A stretch of DNA of 53,780 nt from Pseudomonadota bacterium (GCA_963205265.1 CAUJJI010000219.1:1-53780); one strand, 5' to 3'. Shown: positions 1 to 8,124, counted from the stretch's first letter. Program-made: numbers and translations. Notes: generated from the sequence alone by a model not told the origin.

Positions 1-40
1 CAGCCCTACGGGCTGCCACCTCCCCTTCCAGGGGAGGATC
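1..40 (+). repeat. Partial copy of a dispersed GATCCTCCCC-type intergenic repeat
   Basis: This is the right-hand end of a short repeat, cut by the window edge. It holds a CAGCCC...GGGCTG hairpin followed by CCACCTCCCCTTCCAGGGG and GAGGATC. Closely matching ends occur at 30566-30697 and, inverted, at 34718-34841. Its terminal GGAGG (33-37) lies five bases before the ATG at 43, so the repeat appears to supply the ribosome binding site of the first gene. Confidence 0.75.
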
Positions 41-42
41 GG

Positions 43-675
43 ATGTGTGCACAAGACCGAAGGACACCAGTGGGCCGAAGATCCGATCACAGCCGCCCGG
101 AACTGCGCGAGATGATCGTCGCGGAAGGGCATCGCCAGATCAGCGAGGTCGGCTTCGCGCGGTTTTCCGCGCGCGAAGTGGCCAAGCGCATCGGCTATTC
201 GATCGGCACGCTCTACAACGTGTTCGGCACTTACGACCAGCTGGTGCTGGCGATCAACGGCCGCACCCTGGACCTGTGGCTCGACTACCTCGAGAGCCGG
301 CTGCACGAGGCGACGGGCGACCGGCTGCGAATCGCCATCGACGCCTATTTCGAATTCGCCGTGGTCCATCGCCATGCCTGGACCGCGCTCTACGACTTCC
401 GCCTGCCCGACGACGAGCCGCCGCCCGAGGACTACCAGCGCAAGGTCAACGACATCACCGCCGTGGTCGTGCGCGAGATCGCCGCCGCCGTCCGCCCCGA
501 GCACGCCGGAAAGGCCCCTGCCCTCGCCCGTTCGCTGCTGGCGACGGTGCACGGCCACTGCTTCTTCACGTTGAACGGCAGCTTCCGCATCATGGGCGAG
601 ACCGATCCGCTCGGCGCCGCGCGGGAGAGAGTGAACGACGCGCTGGCGCAGTATCGACCCTCAAAGCGGGCTTGA
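43..675 (+). CDS. TetR/AcrR family transcriptional regulator
   Basis: A 210-aa regulator of usual TetR length. The N-terminal three-helix DNA-binding domain covers about residues 20-70, with the recognition region ending in the typical 'GTLYNVFGTYDQL' (about 55-67). The C-terminal ligand-binding half has an aromatic-rich stretch (HRHAWTALYDF) that recalls the WHG-type TetR_C domain; this subfamily is an inference. The ATG at 43 has a GGAGG five bases upstream that lies inside a dispersed repeat. The stop codon lies in a second repeat-like segment (660-687). It reads in the same direction as the methionine-salvage genes but is 121 bases away, so shared regulation is not established. The ligand is unknown. 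Confidence 0.9.
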   Translation: MCAQDRRTPVGRRSDHSRPELREMIVAEGHRQISEVGFARFSAREVAKRIGYSIGTLYNVFGTYDQLVLAINGRTLDLWLDYLESRLHEATGDRLRIAIDAYFEFAVVHRHAWTALYDFRLPDDEPPPEDYQRKVNDITAVVVREIAAAVRPEHAGKAPALARSLLATVHGHCFFTLNGSFRIMGETDPLGAARERVNDALAQYRPSKRA

Positions 676-687
676 CCCGGGATGACG
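660..687 (+). repeat. Short CCCGGG-type sphingomonad intergenic repeat overlapping a gene end
   Basis: The segment CTCAAAGCGGGCTTGACCCG plus GGATGACG has the look of the short palindromic repeats (GTCATCCCGGGTCAAGCCCG type) scattered between sphingomonad genes. The TetR stop codon TGA (673-675) is part of it, so the last residues of that protein are repeat-encoded. Family assignment rests on memory of similar sequences, not on a search. Confidence 0.45.
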
Positions 688-796
688 TGAGACAAGCACT
701 TGGTGGTTCTACCCAGACGCAAACTCGGCTAGGGAGCCCGCCGGGAGAGGTAAGCGGCCGGCGCTGCCGGACATCGTGAACCCAGGAGTTACAGAT

Positions 797-1015
797 ATGA
801 AACTGCTTCGCTGGACGTTGGCTGGAGCTTCCTTCTACGTCATGTACAAGTATGCGATCGGCAAGAAGGGCAAGGGCGAAGACGTCTTCGCCGCCCCCGA
901 CGACGGCGGCAAGGAGAAGCCGGCGGCCAAGCCCGCAGGCGAGCCGCAGCCCGCCGCGAAGAAGCCTCGCAAGCCGCGGGCCGCCAAGGCGAAAGCGAGC
1001 AAGCCGGCAGCGTGA
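797..1015 (+). CDS. Small membrane-anchored Lys/Ala/Pro-rich protein heading the mtn operon
   Basis: A 72-aa protein with one hydrophobic stretch at the N-terminus (about residues 4-20, LRWTLAGASFYVMYKYA). A low-complexity basic tail rich in K, A and P follows, resembling the tails of histone-like proteins. The ATG at 797 is preferred because AGGAG (784-788) lies eight bases upstream; an upstream GTG at 776 has no such site. Its stop overlaps the GTG of mtnB by four bases, so the two are translationally coupled. Function unknown. Membrane anchoring is inferred from one hydrophobic segment only, and the low-complexity tail gives no family match. Confidence 0.7.
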   Translation: MKLLRWTLAGASFYVMYKYAIGKKGKGEDVFAAPDDGGKEKPAAKPAGEPQPAAKKPRKPRAAKAKASKPAA

Positions 1016-1638
1016 CCGATTTCGCCGCTGCCGCATCGGCGATCGTCGAGACCGGCCGGCGCCTGGATGGGCGCGGCCTCGCGCCCGCGACGGCAGGCAA
1101 CTATTCGGTACTGCTCGGCGACGGCAGCATCGCCATAACCGTCTCGGGCGCGCACAAGGGGCGGCTGACTGCAGGCGAGGTGATGCGCGTTTCGGCGGAG
1201 GGCGTGCCGCTCGACGGCAACCGGCCCTCGGCGGAAACGCTGCTGCATTGCCTGGTCTATGCAGTCGATCCCGGCGCCGGGGCAGTGCTGCACACCCATT
1301 CGGTCGCCGGCACGGTGCTCAGCCGGGGGCTGGCCGGAGCCGATGCCATCGTCCTGTCTGGCTACGAACTGCTCAAGATCTTCCCCGGAACCGGCACGCA
1401 CGACACCAGCATCGCCATGCCGCTGGTCGAAAACAGCCAGGACATGCCCGCGCTGGCGGCCAGGCTGCGACCGCTGCTGGCCGGGCAGTCGCCATTGCTG
1501 CCCGCCTTCTATATAGCTGGCCACGGCCTCTACGCCTGGGGCCCGACCATCGCAGCGGCGGAGAACGTCGTCGAAGCCTGCGAATTCCTGATCGCCTGCG
1601 AATGGGAAGCGATGAAGCTTAGGGGAGTGACAGGATGA
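1012..1638 (+). CDS. mtnB: Methylthioribulose-1-phosphate dehydratase
   Basis: A 208-aa class II aldolase/adducin-fold enzyme. It dehydrates 5-methylthioribulose 1-phosphate to the diketo intermediate of the methionine salvage pathway in the cytoplasm. The metal ligands of the family are visible: His94 and His96 in 'HTHS' and His171 in 'AGHGLYAWG'. Translation starts at GTG 1012, overlapping the previous stop by four bases. The end overlaps mtnD by four bases. Identity is strengthened by mtnD, mtnC and mtnA following directly in the same operon. No kinase (mtnK) or phosphorylase (mtnP) gene for the earlier steps is in the window. Confidence 0.95.
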   Translation: MTDFAAAASAIVETGRRLDGRGLAPATAGNYSVLLGDGSIAITVSGAHKGRLTAGEVMRVSAEGVPLDGNRPSAETLLHCLVYAVDPGAGAVLHTHSVAGTVLSRGLAGADAIVLSGYELLKIFPGTGTHDTSIAMPLVENSQDMPALAARLRPLLAGQSPLLPAFYIAGHGLYAWGPTIAAAENVVEACEFLIACEWEAMKLRGVTG

Positions 1639-2186
1639 CGGTGCTGACCTTGTACGACGACGAGGAGCCGTTCGCCGAGGGCGAGACCATCCGCGACCAC
1701 GCCGCCATCGCCGCGATGCTGAAGCCGGCCGGGGTGACGCTGGAACGCTGGCAGGCCGGCGCAACGCTGCCGGACAGCCCTGAGGACGCCGACATCCTCG
1801 CCGCCTATGCCGACGACATCGCCCGGCTCGAAGCCGCCGGCGGCTACAAGTCCTGCGACGTCATCCGCGTCACGCCCGACCACCCCCAGCGCCGCGAGCT
1901 GCGCGCGAAGTTCCTGGCCGAGCATACCCACGACGACGACGAGGTCCGCTTCTTCGTCGAAGGTGCCGGACTGTTCTATATCCGCAGCGGCGGCAAAGTG
2001 CATGCGCTGGAATGCACGGCCGGCGACCTGATCCTGCTGCCCGCCGGCACGCTCCACTGGTTCGACACCGGTGCGCGGCCGTTCTTCACCGCGATCCGCC
2101 TGTTCACCACGCCCGAGGGCTGGGTCGCGCGCTACACCGGCGACGACATCGCCGGAGCCATCCCGCTTTACGAAGGTGCGCAGTGA
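1635..2186 (+). CDS. mtnD: Acireductone dioxygenase
   Basis: A 183-aa cupin that oxidises acireductone with O2. With Fe it gives the 2-keto-4-methylthiobutyrate precursor of methionine; with Ni it gives methylthiopropionate and CO. The metal site of the family is complete: His97 and His99 in 'EHTHDDDEVR', Glu103, and His141 in 'AGTLHWFD'. The ATG at 1635 overlaps the mtnB stop and has AGGGGAG (1621-1627) upstream inside mtnB. The 3' end overlaps the GTG of mtnC. Which metal is used cannot be told from the sequence. Confidence 0.96.
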   Translation: MTVLTLYDDEEPFAEGETIRDHAAIAAMLKPAGVTLERWQAGATLPDSPEDADILAAYADDIARLEAAGGYKSCDVIRVTPDHPQRRELRAKFLAEHTHDDDEVRFFVEGAGLFYIRSGGKVHALECTAGDLILLPAGTLHWFDTGARPFFTAIRLFTTPEGWVARYTGDDIAGAIPLYEGAQ

Positions 2187-2881
2187 CCGATGCCGCGGCC
2201 CCCAGGGCCATCGTTACCGACATAGAAGGCACGACCTCGAGCATCGCATTCGTCCACGAGGTGCTGTTTCCCTATTCGCGGGCGCGCCTTGCCGACTACG
2301 TCGCCGCGCATCCCGCCGCCGTGGCGGAGATACTCGCCGCGGTGCGCGCAGAAGCGGGCAGCGGCGACCTCGACACCGCCGGCTGCGTAGCCAAGCTGCT
2401 GGAATGGCACGACGCCGACCGCAAGATCGGACCGCTCAAGGACCTGCAGGGCCTGATCTGGGCCGAGGGCTTCGCCGAGGGCGTGCTCAAGGGCCACGTC
2501 TATGCCGATGCCGCCGCAGGGCTGAGGCGCTGGCACCACCAGGGCATCCGGCTCTACGTTTATTCCTCCGGCTCCGTCGGCGCGCAGAAGCTGCTGTTCG
2601 GCCACAGCGACTTCGGCGACCTCACCCCGCTGTTCTCCGGACATTTCGACACCGCCGTCGGCGGCAAGAAGGAAGCGGCGTCCTATGCCGCGATCGCCAG
2701 GGCCATCGACACGGCGCCGGGTGATATCCTGTTCCTGTCCGACGTCGCGGCAGAACTCGCGGCGGCGCGGGCGGCGGGGCTCGACGTGATGCTGCTGGCC
2801 CGCGAGGGCATGGCGCACGACGGCACCTTTCCGGCGGTCGACAGCTTCGACGCGATCCTGCCGCAAGGGGTAGCGGCTTGA
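2183..2881 (+). CDS. mtnC: Enolase-phosphatase (acireductone synthase)
   Basis: A 232-aa HAD-superfamily enzyme that enolises and dephosphorylates the diketo-methylthiopentyl phosphate to acireductone. HAD motif I has the form typical of this family, 'VTDIEGTTSS' with Asp13 and Glu15. Motif II is in 'LYVYSSGSVGAQKLL', the motif III lysine in 'GGKKEAASY', and motif IV in 'DILFLSDVAAEL'. The start is the GTG at 2183, which overlaps the mtnD stop by four bases; an open frame continues upstream but runs antiphase through mtnD. It overlaps mtnA by four bases. Confidence 0.95.
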   Translation: MTDAAAPRAIVTDIEGTTSSIAFVHEVLFPYSRARLADYVAAHPAAVAEILAAVRAEAGSGDLDTAGCVAKLLEWHDADRKIGPLKDLQGLIWAEGFAEGVLKGHVYADAAAGLRRWHHQGIRLYVYSSGSVGAQKLLFGHSDFGDLTPLFSGHFDTAVGGKKEAASYAAIARAIDTAPGDILFLSDVAAELAAARAAGLDVMLLAREGMAHDGTFPAVDSFDAILPQGVAA

Positions 2882-3948
2882 AGATCGCAGGCGCGCACTG
2901 CCGTTCGGTCTGGCTCGAGCCCGACGGCTGGAGCGTCGGCATCTTCGACCAGCGGCACTTGCCCTGGGCGGTCGAGCGGATGACGCTGCGCACGCCGGAC
3001 GAGGCCGCCCATGCCATCGCCGACATGGCGACTCGGGGCGCTCCCCTGATCGGCGCGGTCGCCGCCTACGGCCTTGCGCTGGCGCTGCGGCACGACGCTT
3101 CCAACGAAGGGCTGGACCGTGCGGTCAGCCTGCTGGCCGAAGCCCGTCCCACCGCCGTGAACCTGCGCTGGGCGCTGCAACGGGTACGCGCCGCCGTCGC
3201 CCCCCTGGCGCCGGACGCGCGCACCGCCGCCGCCTATGCCGAAGCGGCGGCGATCTGCGACGAGGACGTCGCCATGAACCGGGCGATCGGCGACGCCGGC
3301 CTGCCGCTGCTGCAGGCGATCGCCGAGCGCAAGCGCGGAGAGCCGGTGCAGGTGATGACTCACTGCAACGCCGGCTGGCTCGCCACTGTCGACTGGGGCA
3401 CGGCGACCGCGCCGCTCTATCTCGCGCATGACCGCGGCCTGCCGCTCCACGTCTGGGTCGACGAGACCCGGCCGCGCAACCAGGGTGCACTGACCGCCTT
3501 CGAGCTCGATGCCCATGGCGTGCCGCACAGCATGATCGCCGACAATGCCGGCGGCCTGCTGATGCAGCGCGGCGAAGTCGACATGGTCATCGTCGGCACC
3601 GACCGGGTCACGGCCAACGGCGATGTCTGCAACAAGATCGGCACCTATCTGAAGGCGCTGGCTGCCAGGGCTCACGGCATCCCGTTCTACGTCGCCCTGC
3701 CTTCGAGCACTTACGATCCCGCCACGCCAACCGGAGCCGACGTGCCGATCGAGGAACGGTCGGCCGACGAAGTGCGGCTGGTCAGCGGCCCCGACGAGAG
3801 CGGCACGCTGCGCCGCATCGCCGTTACCCGCTCGGCCGCCCGCAATCCCGCCTTCGACATCACCCCGGCCGAACTGGTGACCGGCTACGTCACCGAGGCC
3901 GGGCTGCTGGTGGGCGCAACGGCATTGGCGGCAGGGTTAGGCGGATAA
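2878..3948 (+). CDS. mtnA: Methylthioribose-1-phosphate isomerase
   Basis: A 356-aa member of the eIF2B-alpha/beta/delta-like fold that isomerises 5-methylthioribose 1-phosphate to the ribulose form, the step before MtnB. Family motifs are clear: 'RGAPLIG' (53-59), Cys163 in 'THCNAGWLAT', 'VDETRPRNQG' (194-203) and Asp242 in 'GTDRVTANGDVCNKIGTY'. The start is TTG 2878, overlapping the mtnC stop by four bases. It is the last gene of the overlapping run; the next gene (3967-4161) is convergent. No clear terminator was seen in the 18-base gap. Confidence 0.95.
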   Translation: MKIAGAHCRSVWLEPDGWSVGIFDQRHLPWAVERMTLRTPDEAAHAIADMATRGAPLIGAVAAYGLALALRHDASNEGLDRAVSLLAEARPTAVNLRWALQRVRAAVAPLAPDARTAAAYAEAAAICDEDVAMNRAIGDAGLPLLQAIAERKRGEPVQVMTHCNAGWLATVDWGTATAPLYLAHDRGLPLHVWVDETRPRNQGALTAFELDAHGVPHSMIADNAGGLLMQRGEVDMVIVGTDRVTANGDVCNKIGTYLKALAARAHGIPFYVALPSSTYDPATPTGADVPIEERSADEVRLVSGPDESGTLRRIAVTRSAARNPAFDITPAELVTGYVTEAGLLVGATALAAGLGG

Positions 3949-3966
3949 GGCCCGGCGGTCGCGCCG

Positions 3967-4161
3967 TCACAATTTCGAACTGCGCTGCTGCAGCCGTTCG
4001 AAGCACCGGGAAATGCGCAGCCACATCTCCACGCCGGCGATATCGTCCTCGATCACCAGTTGACCGATCCGCTCGGCGATGAAGCGCTCGCCGCCCGTGC
4101 CGTGGTGCTTTTCCACCAGCAGGGCGGCTGCCCAGTCGACGTGCTCGCGAGTCAGAGCCAT
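3967..4161 (-). CDS. DUF6961-type small conserved protein
   Basis: A 64-aa protein beginning MALTREHVDW. The pattern 'WAAALLVEKHHG..G..FIAERIGQL' followed by 'G.EMW..I..CFE.L' recalls the short sphingomonad proteins grouped as DUF6961. These have no known function and often sit alone near recombination or plasmid-type genes. The open frame continues upstream to 4434, but the family-like part starts at this ATG. Family assignment is from memory of the pattern. It is convergent with mtnA. Confidence 0.6.
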   Translation of the reverse strand: MALTREHVDWAAALLVEKHHGTGGERFIAERIGQLVIEDDIAGVEMWLRISRCFERLQQRSSKL

Positions 4162-4218
4162 CCGTTCGTTCCTGCCTTCCTGGCCGGGCCTGCCCGACCT
4201 TCGAGGAGTGGAAGAAGG

Positions 4219-4258
4219 GACCTCCGCGAGCGAAAGGGGCACAATGCCCGCGGAGGTC
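4219..4258. other. Perfect 10-bp inverted repeat in a 460-base gap
   Basis: The arms GACCTCCGCG (4219-4228) and CGCGGAGGTC (4249-4258) flank a 20-base loop. The hairpin lies about 60 bases upstream of the minus-strand DUF6961-type gene, so it would sit in its 5' leader or promoter. Apart from this, the stretch 4162-4621 shows no convincing gene, RNA or repeat on either strand. Confidence 0.5.
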
Positions 4259-4621
4259 TGCAAGGGGACTACCACTTCGATGGTGGCCCGAAGCATGACT
4301 CCCAGATGGTTACGATCGTCTTGACGATTGAGCCTGCGAACAGGCGTGACACCGCCCGGACGGCACATCCCGGCGTGAGTCGTGCCCTTGCTGCGACGAG
4401 CCGCTCCGGCCCTGCCTTCGATCCCGCCGCGCACGCGATGGCGGCCGACGGCAAGTTCCCCGGCGACGCCTTTCCATCATCGCCCGAAGGCAGCGCTTCC
4501 CATCGCCCAGGCGCTGAGATGGGCCAAGCCGCGGCCAAGGGCCACTCAGCGTGCCGCGGCATCTCGCCAGCGCGAGCCGGGCGTGCCAGAAGTAGCGACA
4601 AGAACAGACCGGAGGACGCCC

Positions 4622-5713
4622 TTGAGCAACGGAAGCCATTTCCCGCTGCCGATCGACTTTGCCGAGATCACGCCCGAATGGCTGACGTCGGCTTTGGCGG
4701 TACGCCAGCCGGGCGTGACCGTGCGCGGGGTCGAGATCGTCGACATGGTCCGCGGCACGACCACGAAGATCCGGCTAAAGCTCGAGTTCGACGAGCCCGG
4801 CAAGGCCGCCGGCCTTCCCGAGATCATGATCCTCAAGGGCGGCTTCGAGCCGCACAGCCGCGCCGTCGGCATGGACCAGATGTTCGAGCGCGAGGCCCGC
4901 GCCTATCGCGACGTCTTCCCCGAAATGCCTCTGCCCAGCCCGACCTGCTATTTCGCCGACTACGACGCCGAGCGGAAGCAGGGCATCGTCCTGATGGAGG
5001 ACCTCAAGCAGCGGGGCGTCACCTTCTGCACCGTGCTGCGCCCCCAGACTCACGAGGAAGTCGCCCGCCGCCTCACCGTCCTGGCCCGCTTCCACGCCAG
5101 GAGCTGGAACAGTCCCGAGCTGGCGCCGGGCCGCAAATGGGGCGACCTGTTCGAATTCTTCGGCATCATGCAGCCCTTCTTCGAGCACTACATGGAGCCG
5201 GAGAACTGGAGCCGCTTCATCTCCGCACCGCGCGGCGCAGCCTCGTCGGTGCACTTCCACGATCCCGACTGGGTGAAGCGGTCCTGGCGCAAGATGACGG
5301 ACTTCTCCCGCAGCCTGCCGCAATGCGTCATCCACGGCGATATCCATCTTGGCAATCTCTACGTCTATCCCGACGGCACCCCCGGCTTCTTCGATTCGCT
5401 GGCAAGCACCGCGCCGGGCATGCTGGAAGTCGCCTATCACATCTCGGGTTCGCTCGACGCCGGCGACCGGCGCCGCTGGGAAGGCTCGCTGATCCAGGTC
5501 TACCTCGACGAGCTGGCGCGCAACGGGGTTGCCGTGCCCTCCTTCGACGAGGCCCTGCGACAGTACACGATCCTGCTGCTCTACGGCCACTTCATCTTCA
5601 TGACCAACGAGGTCGAGCGCCAGAGCGAGCCACTGAACTGCGCCGTGGTCTCACGCGTGAGCGCGGCGATGGTCGACCTCGATTTCCGAAACGTTATCGA
5701 GACCCTGGATTAG
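4622..5713 (+). CDS. Phosphotransferase family protein (APH / ecdysteroid-kinase-like)
   Basis: A 363-aa kinase-fold protein. The lysine 'ILKGG' (Lys72), the catalytic loop 'HGDIHLGN' (238-245) and the metal-binding Asp258 in 'PGFFDSLAS' match aminoglycoside/choline-type phosphotransferases, particularly the ecdysteroid-kinase-like group common in sphingomonads. The phosphate acceptor is unknown; small hydroxylated metabolites are likely. The TTG at 4622 is chosen because GGAGG (4611-4615) lies six bases upstream and the conserved region starts at once. A CMD-like gene follows 19 bases later, suggesting a two-gene operon. Confidence 0.85.
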   Translation: MSNGSHFPLPIDFAEITPEWLTSALAVRQPGVTVRGVEIVDMVRGTTTKIRLKLEFDEPGKAAGLPEIMILKGGFEPHSRAVGMDQMFEREARAYRDVFPEMPLPSPTCYFADYDAERKQGIVLMEDLKQRGVTFCTVLRPQTHEEVARRLTVLARFHARSWNSPELAPGRKWGDLFEFFGIMQPFFEHYMEPENWSRFISAPRGAASSVHFHDPDWVKRSWRKMTDFSRSLPQCVIHGDIHLGNLYVYPDGTPGFFDSLASTAPGMLEVAYHISGSLDAGDRRRWEGSLIQVYLDELARNGVAVPSFDEALRQYTILLLYGHFIFMTNEVERQSEPLNCAVVSRVSAAMVDLDFRNVIETLD

Positions 5714-5732
5714 CATCGCATCGGAGGACGAC

Positions 5733-6296
5733 ATGGGCACGAATGTCAGGATCGAACCGGTAACCCCGGACAGGATGACCGCCGAGGACAAGGCCAGGAT
5801 CGGACCGTGGAAGGACCTCGTCTTCTCGCAGGTCCTGCTGCGCCACCCGCGCATGTACGACGTGTTCCTGCCCTATCTGAAGGCCGTGGTCGCGGACACG
5901 ATCCTGCCGCAGCGCGACCGGCAGATCGTCTGCCTCCACATGCTGCAGCTGGGCGACGACACCTACGAGAAGACCCACCATGTCGAGATCTCGCGCAAGG
6001 TCGGCATGAACGACGCGGAGATCGCGCAGATACTTGCCGGCGGCGGCGACCTGCTCGACGACTGGGACCGCACGGTGATGACGGCGGTCGAAGAGCTCTA
6101 CCGCGACCAATGCATCGGCGACGCGACCTGGGCAAAGCTCGGCGAACGCTATTCCGAGCAGCAGCAGATGGAATTCGTCTTCCTGGCCGGCTGCTACGTG
6201 ACCATGGCGATGCTGACCAAGAGCTTCGGCATGCAGCTCGAGCCCGATCTCGACAGCTTCAACAAGAACCGCGACTATACCGAAGCTGCCGAATAG
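5733..6296 (+). CDS. Carboxymuconolactone decarboxylase family protein
   Basis: A 187-aa AhpD/CMD-fold protein. The core helix pair contains 'YEKTHHVEISRKVGMNDAEI', which aligns with the family's active-site helix but has no CxxC, so it is not a peroxidase of the AhpD type. GGAGG (5723-5727) precedes the ATG by five bases. It follows the phosphotransferase gene closely. A second protein of the same type is encoded at 44377-44979. The reaction is unknown; in catabolic contexts these proteins are annotated broadly as CMD-like. Confidence 0.85.
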   Translation: MGTNVRIEPVTPDRMTAEDKARIGPWKDLVFSQVLLRHPRMYDVFLPYLKAVVADTILPQRDRQIVCLHMLQLGDDTYEKTHHVEISRKVGMNDAEIAQILAGGGDLLDDWDRTVMTAVEELYRDQCIGDATWAKLGERYSEQQQMEFVFLAGCYVTMAMLTKSFGMQLEPDLDSFNKNRDYTEAAE

Positions 6297-6847
6297 CCAC
6301 TGCGCGCGCGGCCTGCGATTGCCGCCGCGCTCTGCGCAGGGTCGGCGGAGGCCGGGCCACGACAAGGGAACCAGGGCGCGACCGGGCTGCCGTAGCCCAG
6401 CATCAGCGGGTGCTTCGGCTGGCCACAGCGGGCCGGCTCGCCGATCGCCAGGGGCTTCCGATGCTTCGCCCGGCACATCTCGAGCACTTCGCGCCAGCGC
6501 CCGCGATGGAACCTCGGCTGCTTGGCGAGCGGCCCCCAGGCGAGCACGGCGCGGTCGGTATCGGCGAATATCTCGGCCAGGTGACGGTCGTTGTCCGGCC
6601 CCACCGGATCGCCCACCCGCCCCAGCTCGCGCACGTCCGTGGCGCGCCAGGCGAACAGGTTGCCGACGATCAGCCTGCCCCAGCCGTGGCGCTCACCGAA
6701 GCCGCGCAACTTGCGGATCGTGGCGTCGTCGGTCTCGGCATCGGCAGTCGAGGGATTGACCATGACGATCGCGGTCGCACCCCGGCCGGGCCCGGAGCGT
6801 TCGAGGCGATAGCGGTAGTTGCCGCAAGGGGAGAATATGGCGCTCAT
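6275..6847 (-). CDS. DUF1643 domain-containing protein
   Basis: A 190-aa protein with the recognisable DUF1643 pattern: an N-terminal 'FSPCGNYRYRLER', then 'VMVNPSTADAETDDATIRKLRGFGERHGWGRLIVGNLFAWRATD', and 'AWGPLA' further on. No biochemical role is established for this family. The ATG at 6847 is preferred because GGAGG (6857-6861) lies nine bases upstream; an ATG-initiated extension of six residues is possible. Its 3' end overlaps the convergent CMD-like gene by 22 bases. Confidence 0.85.
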   Translation of the reverse strand: MSAIFSPCGNYRYRLERSGPGRGATAIVMVNPSTADAETDDATIRKLRGFGERHGWGRLIVGNLFAWRATDVRELGRVGDPVGPDNDRHLAEIFADTDRAVLAWGPLAKQPRFHRGRWREVLEMCRAKHRKPLAIGEPARCGQPKHPLMLGYGSPVAPWFPCRGPASADPAQSAAAIAGRARSGYSAASV

Positions 6848-6944
6848 CACGAATGGCCTCCGCAATCCGGCTGCGCTCTCTGCAGCTGTGATCGAATCAA
6901 GAGTTGATAACCCATATGGTTCGTAATGTCAAGCTAAATCGCAC

Positions 6945-7039
6945 CTCGTCGTCCCGGGCGTGTCCCGGGACCGCGGCGGTCTGGGGCGGACGTTCCACCG
7001 CCGTGGCCAGGGGTCCCGGGTCGCGCCCGGGACGACGAG
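6945..7039. repeat. Intergenic element bounded by a perfect 16-bp inverted repeat
   Basis: CTCGTCGTCCCGGGCG (6945-6960) and its exact reverse complement (7024-7039) enclose 63 bases that contain further CCCGGG palindromes and CGGCGG-rich arms. The structure resembles the short non-autonomous palindromic repeats found between sphingomonad genes. It occupies most of the 233-base gap between the DUF1643 gene and the next gene. Confidence 0.7.
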
Positions 7040-7080
7040 CTCTGCCGCGCCGAGTTCCCGAGCGGGTGTTGCTCAGGAAC

Positions 7081-8124
7081 TCACGGCGGAGCGCCGCCGA
7101 GGTCCATCTGCGACGGTACGGTCGAGCGTTCGATCATGCCGGTGGTCGTCTCGCCATCCCACCGGTAAGTCGCGTGCGACTGCTGGACGATCGGCCAGTT
7201 CGCCGGCGGTTCGAAGCTCGTAGCATTATGGACCGAGCGGCAGTTGACGTAAGTCCGTCCCTCGATGGTTTCTCGCCGGCCGTCGTCGGTTTCGAGCACC
7301 AGCCTGAGCGGCTCGTCGCCGACCTGCAGATCCTTCATCCACGGAATCTCGACCGCACGCGCCGGTATCAGCGCACCGCTGCCGTCGAAGATGAAGCCTT
7401 CGTTGAAGGTCGCCTCGCCGTCGCCGCGCGGCGGGAATGTGTTGACGCCGAAGCCCTTGCCGCTGGGGAAGATTGCCGACATCCAGCAATGACCCCAGAA
7501 CCCTTCGAACTTGCGAACCCCCTGGCGCTTGATCCGCAGCAGGTTCGCTTCGAATTCCTGCCGCTTGCCGTCGATCGAAAGCCAGCCCCGGGCACGGCAG
7601 AGCTGCTCGTAGCGCGGGCTGATGAATGAACCCTGCTCACCGGACATCATCGCGCGCGAGGCGGCGGTCAGCGTTCCGGAGATCAGCGGGGGGACGGCGG
7701 GGAAGAATTCGAATTCGAATGCGACTTCCCGCATCGGCGGCGCCGGGGGGATGTCCTGCATGCGCAGCTGCTGCGTCGTCAGCTCGCGCACCGGGTGTGG
7801 ATCGAACGTGGCTTGCCAGTGCCGGAACGGCTCGATGCAACGATACTCGAGCGGCCCGCAGCGCTTGCTGCGCGGATCGCCGCCCGGACCCGAAGCGCCG
7901 TATTCGCGGCCGCTGATAACGCGCCCGTCGGGAAAGGCGATGTCGAGCCACAGTTCGGGCGTGCCCCATTCCTCGGCGACATGTTCGATGCCGACGCGCA
8001 TCGCGAAGGTGCCGTTCACGTCCTCGACCCAGACGTTCACGGCATCGCGGACTTCGCGATCGGGCTTCTCGGCGAAAAAGCATTCGCGTTCGGCGGGAAG
8101 TCCGCCGGACAGGTTGGTGATCAT
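7081..8124 (-). CDS. Conserved hypothetical protein, DUF7064-like
   Basis: A 347-aa protein without signal peptide or membrane segment. The overall pattern recalls two-domain lipocalin-like proteins (DUF7064/DUF7065) frequent in sphingomonads and mycobacteria: an acidic N-terminus, 'GRVISGREYG', 'FEFEFFPAVPPLISG', 'YEQLCRARGWLSIDGKRQEFEAN', and a C-terminal half with 'FEGFWGHCWMSAIFPSGKGFGVN'. These often lie near lipid or steroid catabolic genes. No catalytic residue can be named. The ATG at 8124 has a GGGAGAG upstream; an open frame extends a little further but lacks such a site. Family assignment is tentative. Confidence 0.65.
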   Translation of the reverse strand: MITNLSGGLPAERECFFAEKPDREVRDAVNVWVEDVNGTFAMRVGIEHVAEEWGTPELWLDIAFPDGRVISGREYGASGPGGDPRSKRCGPLEYRCIEPFRHWQATFDPHPVRELTTQQLRMQDIPPAPPMREVAFEFEFFPAVPPLISGTLTAASRAMMSGEQGSFISPRYEQLCRARGWLSIDGKRQEFEANLLRIKRQGVRKFEGFWGHCWMSAIFPSGKGFGVNTFPPRGDGEATFNEGFIFDGSGALIPARAVEIPWMKDLQVGDEPLRLVLETDDGRRETIEGRTYVNCRSVHNATSFEPPANWPIVQQSHATYRWDGETTTGMIERSTVPSQMDLGGAPP

